Below, piece by piece: positions 59,928 through 64,000 of a DNA stretch of 64,000 nt (within the stretch, counting starts at the first letter, position 1; every line of letters begins with the position of its first letter). Where the stretch lies: contig JAGOMA010000009.1 in the NCBI GenBank assembly GCA_017993775.1, forward strand, positions 116,043 to 180,042, read 5' to 3'. The position numbers and the translations under genes were made by a program. Below the pieces are notes generated by a model. The model saw nothing but the letters and a program-made list of their open reading frames with translations. It was not told the DNA's origin and searched no databases. Source of the stretch: Chloroflexota bacterium. Lineage in GTDB: Bacteria > Chloroflexota > Anaerolineae > Promineifilales > Promineifilaceae.

Positions 59928-62900
59928 TTATGGGGATGACGGCCGTTCCCGATACCCACCATTCAGGTCAGCGCTGGCCCGCTGCACCAGCGCCGCCGCC
60001 CCCTGTTGTTCGGCCGTCTGGCGCGCCAGGGTAAAGCAGGTTGCGGCATCCTGAAGAATCGCGGCTGGCTGCGCCTGGTTCCGCGCCTGCATTTCCAACA
60101 GCTTCCCTTTGATGCGGTATGCCTCTGATTGAAACCACAGTTCCCCAGTTTGCTCCCCCAGGGCTAGCGACTCATCCACCGCTGCCAGGCCGCGCGCAAT
60201 TTCCCCGGCTACCCCGCACGCCTGCGCGAAGAACACCAGAAAAGTGGTCCAGTTGAGCAGTGTACCGGTAGCGCGGTATGCCTCCATGGCCTGCTGCATC
60301 TGCGCAATGCGGTCTACAGAAGGGTCGCCTTGCACCACGGCCGCCCAATGCTCGGAAAACTGCGCCGCCAGAGCAAATACCTCCAACCCATATTGTTCAG
60401 CCACCAGACGCCATCTGGAGGCAAAATCGCGCGCGGCTTCCACGTCGCCCTTTATTGCCGCCAACCAGCAAGAACGGCCCAGCGCATAACAAGTTGTCAT
60501 CGGGTGCTGAATCTGTTCTGCCAGCTCGCGCGCCTCTCGACCGCGTTGGTCCGCTTCTTCAGGAAAACCCAGAATCCACAGACACTCTGCTAAATAGGCC
60601 AGCCCCACAACCGCCGGGGCCATACCAAATTGCTGTGCGAGACGGCGCTGCTGCGCTTCGTCGGGCGCGGCGCAGGCCTCCTCCAGCCGCTGCCGCGCCA
60701 GGATGAATTGGCCCTGGTAAAACGGGCTGGCCTGCAAGCGGGCCAGCGCCAGCAAATCAGGATCGCCGGCTTGCTGCGCCAAGCGCAACAGCCGCGCACA
60801 AAGTTTGTCCACTTCGACGTGTTCCGACCGGCCCAGGCGGAAGGTTGCCAGCAGCCACAGCGCGGGGATGAGCTGGGCGCTATCGTCCAGGTTGGCGCAC
60901 AATTCCTGGGCGCGGGCGTAGGCCACGGCCATTTCCGGCGGCGCCCACCCTTTTACGGCCGTGAGCGCCGGTCCCAAACTGAGCTGCAAATCGAGTTCCT
61001 GACGGTCCCGCTCCGGCGTTTCGGGGAGGGTGGGCAGCAGCTCCAGGGCGCTGTAGAAATGGGCGATGGCTTCCTGGTTGGCCGACAGGCGCTGCGCGTT
61101 TTTGCCGGCCATGGTGTAGTAAAGCACCGCCTTCTCGACCATTTGGGCGGCCGCAAAATGGCGCGCCAGGGCGTGGGCCATTTCCGGAAACCGGGTCAAA
61201 TTGGGCTGATAAAATCCTTCCAGCTTACTGCCCACCAGCCCGTGCAAGCTTGCTTTTTCCACCAGGTCCAGCTGGTGGTAGAGATAAACCTGAAACAGCC
61301 CGTGCCGGAAGTGGTATATCGCCAGGTTTTCTTCATCGACAGGTCTTATGGATTGCGCCGCTACGAGCCGGTGCTGCCGGCACGCTTCCTGGCTCAGCAG
61401 GCGGCACACCTGCGCCGTTTCTTGCTGGAGGACTGCCGCCACCACATCGGCCGTAAATTGTTCCCCTTCCACGCTGGCCACCCTGAGCGCATCACGGCAA
61501 GGCGGTGATAAATGGTTGATGTGGCGGGCAATCACCGCTTCGATACGCGCTGGCAGTTCGCGCCAGTTCAAATTCGGCCCCTCCACCCAGTATCCCTGGC
61601 TGTCGCGCTGAATCTCGCCGCGCAGCTGCATACCCCGCAGCAGTTCAGTGGTGAACAGGGGATTGCCGGAGGTTCGGCGCTGCAATAAAGTGCGGAACTC
61701 CCGGCTCAGGTGATTTGGTTCGCTGTCTAGCAGGGCATCTATAAAGACATTTCCAGGGCTGCGCGTCAGGTCGATGTGCACATCCCCATAGGCTCGCTGC
61801 AATTCACCAACGACGTCCGGCAGAGGATGGGCTTCGCCTCCTCGCAGTTGTGTAAGCTCTTCCGGGCGGTAAGCGCCGAGAAGCAGGATGCGGCTGCCGG
61901 CTAACCGCAGCCCCAGATGAAAGAGCAGGCTGACCGAACCAGGATCAATCCAGTGCAAGTCATCCACGATAAGCAGCAGCGGCCTGCTCTGCGCCAGTGC
62001 GCGCAAAACCTGGCTGAACTGTTCAAACAAGGCGGCCTGCGGCGACTGCTGCTGGGGCGGCCTCGCTGCCAGCTGGGGCAGCAGCATTTCCAACTGCTGG
62101 AGCCTGTCTGGGGCCACGCCGCTGTGCTGCCGGGCAAACCGCAAGAGGGTCTGGCCGGAAAAGAAACGGCCGATCAGCTCTTGACCCTGATCCAGCACAG
62201 CGTCCAGCGTGGCCGGCAGCTGCTGCCACAGCCGCGGCATCAACTGGTCGCTCCCGATCTCGACCGTAACGGGCGCTTCGGCCTCGCCCACCAACATGCG
62301 GATGACGTTGAGAAAGGGAAAGTAGGGGTCGCCCTGGCCGGTGACGGCGCGGCACTGCCCCCAGACGGCCAGCAGTTCTGCGTCCTGGGTCAACGCGCGG
62401 CGAGTAAATTCGGCCAGAAGCGCCGTCTTGCCGCTGCCCGGCTCGCCGGTGACAAAGTGAACGCCGCCCTGACCGGCAGCGGCGCGCTCCAGGGCGGCGT
62501 TTAACCTTTCCAGCTCCGCGTCGCGGGCAACAAAACGGATGGGTTCAACGGGCGCCTGGGGAATCAGACCGGGCCAGGTGGGGATGGGCGTGGGGGAAAT
62601 GGGCGTGAAACGGCCGTGCTTGAGTTCCTCATACAGGCGCACCGTCTCCGCCTCCGGCTCAACCCCAAGCTCCTGATTCAACTGCCGGCGGCAGACGTCA
62701 AACTGGGCCAGGGCTGCACTGCGTTGGCCCCGCCGCACCAGGATTTCCATCAGGTGGCGGTGGCTCCGCTCGTGCAGCGGGTCGAGGGCTAGCTGCTGCT
62801 GCACGTAGGTTTGCGCCGCCTCGTACGCTTCCTGGCGGATGATCTGCTGCACCAGGTTGTCGTAGGCCTCAATGGCCTGCCGCCGCAGGTCGGCGCGCTG

Positions 62901-63356
62901 GGCGGCGGCCCACTCTTCGAAGGGGGCGGAGTCCGGCAGGTAGAAGTCGCACAGGAAGTCGCCGCGGTACAGGGCCACGGCGTCCTCCAGCTGTTCCTGG
63001 CTAGGGCTGCCGCGCAGCAAGCTGCAGAAGCGGTGGACGTCGAGGGCAATGTCGGCCTCAGGGTTGAGCTGGATGGTGTGCCGGTCGGAAAGGAAGATAT
63101 GGTCGGCGATAGACTCGTCTTCGGCGGTCAGGGCCTGGCGCAGCAGGTAGAGGGCGCGGCGCAGGTTAACCTGGGCGGACTGGGGCGACATGCCGGGCCA
63201 CAGCAGTTCCATGAGGGCTTCGCGTCGCTGCGGATATTCCCGATTCATGGCCAGATAAGCCAGCAGGGCCTGGGCGCGGCTGCTGGATAGATTGAGGGAA
63301 CGGCCGTTAATAGCCCCACCCAAAGGACCTAACAAGGAAATGGCCAGAGTTGTCAT
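59928..63356 (-). CDS. BTAD/AAA-ATPase transcriptional regulator with TPR-like C-terminus
   Basis: 1142 residues. An N-terminal winged helix and bacterial transcriptional activation domain (about 1-245; ALLAYLAMNREYPQRREALM, then WPGMSP and LRRALYLLRQAL) is followed by an AAA domain (about 275-620) with Walker A GEPGSGKT (about 310) and Walker B LLLIVDDLHWID. The C-terminal half is helical and TPR-like. The architecture is that of SARP/MalT-type STAND regulators, where ligand binding to the repeats drives ATP-dependent assembly on DNA. The start at 63356 follows GGGAG. The target genes are unknown; the divergent lipoprotein gene is a candidate by position. Confidence 0.85.
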   Translation of the reverse strand: MTTLAISLLGPLGGAINGRSLNLSSSRAQALLAYLAMNREYPQRREALMELLWPGMSPQSAQVNLRRALYLLRQALTAEDESIADHIFLSDRHTIQLNPEADIALDVHRFCSLLRGSPSQEQLEDAVALYRGDFLCDFYLPDSAPFEEWAAAQRADLRRQAIEAYDNLVQQIIRQEAYEAAQTYVQQQLALDPLHERSHRHLMEILVRRGQRSAALAQFDVCRRQLNQELGVEPEAETVRLYEELKHGRFTPISPTPIPTWPGLIPQAPVEPIRFVARDAELERLNAALERAAAGQGGVHFVTGEPGSGKTALLAEFTRRALTQDAELLAVWGQCRAVTGQGDPYFPFLNVIRMLVGEAEAPVTVEIGSDQLMPRLWQQLPATLDAVLDQGQELIGRFFSGQTLLRFARQHSGVAPDRLQQLEMLLPQLAARPPQQQSPQAALFEQFSQVLRALAQSRPLLLIVDDLHWIDPGSVSLLFHLGLRLAGSRILLLGAYRPEELTQLRGGEAHPLPDVVGELQRAYGDVHIDLTRSPGNVFIDALLDSEPNHLSREFRTLLQRRTSGNPLFTTELLRGMQLRGEIQRDSQGYWVEGPNLNWRELPARIEAVIARHINHLSPPCRDALRVASVEGEQFTADVVAAVLQQETAQVCRLLSQEACRQHRLVAAQSIRPVDEENLAIYHFRHGLFQVYLYHQLDLVEKASLHGLVGSKLEGFYQPNLTRFPEMAHALARHFAAAQMVEKAVLYYTMAGKNAQRLSANQEAIAHFYSALELLPTLPETPERDRQELDLQLSLGPALTAVKGWAPPEMAVAYARAQELCANLDDSAQLIPALWLLATFRLGRSEHVEVDKLCARLLRLAQQAGDPDLLALARLQASPFYQGQFILARQRLEEACAAPDEAQQRRLAQQFGMAPAVVGLAYLAECLWILGFPEEADQRGREARELAEQIQHPMTTCYALGRSCWLAAIKGDVEAARDFASRWRLVAEQYGLEVFALAAQFSEHWAAVVQGDPSVDRIAQMQQAMEAYRATGTLLNWTTFLVFFAQACGVAGEIARGLAAVDESLALGEQTGELWFQSEAYRIKGKLLEMQARNQAQPAAILQDAATCFTLARQTAEQQGAAALVQRASADLNGGYRERPSSP

Positions 63357-63624
63357 TTGGCTCCCGCTTTTGGGGAAGAGCCACCAGGGACGCAATTTAG
63401 GGCAACGAACGTGGGGCGTAGTTTCTTAAATGTTGCTTGATGGTGCCTGCTCCACCCACCAACTAATGCTAGATGCCTGCATTATAGCATACCCCCCTTT
63501 TCAATTGGGGAATCACGCAAAAATCACGGGTAAGACATCTTAAAATCACTGACCAATCACCCTCACAAGCGAAACTGACTGTAAGGAATAAAAGCAGTTG
63601 TTGAGCGGACCCAGGGGGTGTGTC
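63357..63624. other. Divergent promoter region between regulator and lipoprotein
   Basis: About 270 bases with AT-rich patches (TATAGCATAC near 63482-63492, TTAAAATCAC near 63540). Nothing stands out as a paired promoter, operator palindrome or small gene. Confidence 0.4.
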
Positions 63625-64000
63625 GTGAAACGAAATCTCATTTTCAGTTGCTTGTTGACAATCATTTTTGCCTTGGGCTGCCAATCGACAGAGTCTGCAA
63701 TGGCTGCCGTGGAATCCCCCCCGCCTGAAATCAGGCCGTCGGCAGCCGCCCAGCCTACACCCGCCTCCATGCCACAGGTTCCAGCGCCGGCGCCATCCTG
63801 TGCCGACCCTACTTCCGAAATGGCCGCCGCTTGCGAGGCCCAGGTTGCCCAAATTCTGAATGCCACAGTACGGATTGAATTAGAATACTGGTCAGAAGGG
63901 CAAATCGTTGCGGAAACCGGATCGACCCGTTACGAGGTCGCGGAGGCAACCAGCCACGCGACGTTGATCAACAAGCGCTACCTGATCACCCACAACCACT
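63625..64000 (+). CDS. Secreted lipoprotein, N-terminal part (possible trypsin-like protease)
   Basis: The gene runs off the right edge; 125 residues are visible. A GTG start at 63625, with AGGGGG six bases upstream, gives a lipoprotein signal (LLTIIFALGC) and a Pro/Ala-rich spacer. A folded part begins near residue 65 (CEAQVAQILNATVRIE). The last visible residues, SHATLINKRYLITHNH, look like the strand before the catalytic His of trypsin-like peptidases, but this is uncertain with the rest missing. Confidence 0.6.
   Translation, partial: MKRNLIFSCLLTIIFALGCQSTESAMAAVESPPPEIRPSAAAQPTPASMPQVPAPAPSCADPTSEMAAACEAQVAQILNATVRIELEYWSEGQIVAETGSTRYEVAEATSHATLINKRYLITHNH

Overview
The window looks like a chromosome segment of an aerobic member of the Chloroflexota (an Anaerolineae/Ardenticatenia/Caldilineae-like lineage). 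This is an inference from gene content, not from a marker gene: LysW-dependent lysine synthesis, BTAD-AAA giant regulators, multi-PAS/GAF kinases, many lipoproteins with long spacers, and moderately high GC. No rRNA, tRNA, CRISPR array, prophage or IS transposase was seen. One strong genome-wide signature is the palindrome ACGGCCGT. I counted about 128 exact copies by eye, mostly inside genes, which resembles the HIP1 iterated palindrome of cyanobacteria.

Left part (1-13.7 kb): the N-terminal part of a PAS sensor (minus), a repeat-filled spacer that includes a MITE-like element, an NAD-dependent epimerase, and a TVP38/TMEM64 membrane protein paired with a class I flavoprotein disulfide reductase. 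Next is an ABC-importer cluster resembling E. coli ynjBCDF: binding lipoprotein, permease, ATPase and CDP-alcohol phosphatidyltransferase. Here the permease is split into two genes separated by a halogenase-like flavoprotein and a YdjM-like hydrolase. The cluster ends with a redoxin whose active-site motif contains an in-frame TGA (U-x-x-C), a probable selenoprotein.

Middle (13.7-30.5 kb): an alpha/beta-hydrolase lipoprotein, a CPBP-like membrane protein, a BrnT/BrnA toxin-antitoxin pair among repeats, a beta-propeller lipoprotein, a 1031-residue kinase/M23/class III aminotransferase fusion, a nicotinate phosphoribosyltransferase, DUF1997, CBS and NUDIX proteins, a LiaF-like protein, a pentapeptide-repeat protein, a GH3 glycosidase and an MBL-fold hydrolase.

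30.5-48.7 kb: a PAS/GAF histidine kinase with its response regulator, a CopC-CopD copper protein, a PQQ-type propeller lipoprotein coupled to a hexaheme cytochrome with four tandem heme domains, a Gfo/Idh oxidoreductase, two-subunit class I fumarase, a DUF4405 membrane pair, and a double-length malic enzyme whose halves have lost complementary active-site residues.

48.7-58.6 kb holds one minus-strand lysine operon: lysW-lysX-lysY-lysZ-lysJ-lysK-homocitrate synthase-lysT-lysU. Its leader has a consensus sigma70 promoter followed by two successive lysine-codon-rich mini-ORFs. Each mini-ORF is followed by an intrinsic terminator and an alternative pairing that could disrupt it. This looks like tandem ribosome-mediated lysine attenuation and is the most interesting find. 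The operon junctions carry short palindromes and a 21-copy, 21-bp tandem array.

Right end (58.6-64 kb): a DUF3307 membrane protein, a minimal zincin, a large BTAD-AAA regulator and the N-terminus of a secreted lipoprotein. Palindromic elements have entered genes in frame at least twice (the ynjB-like signal peptide and the aminotransferase fusion).
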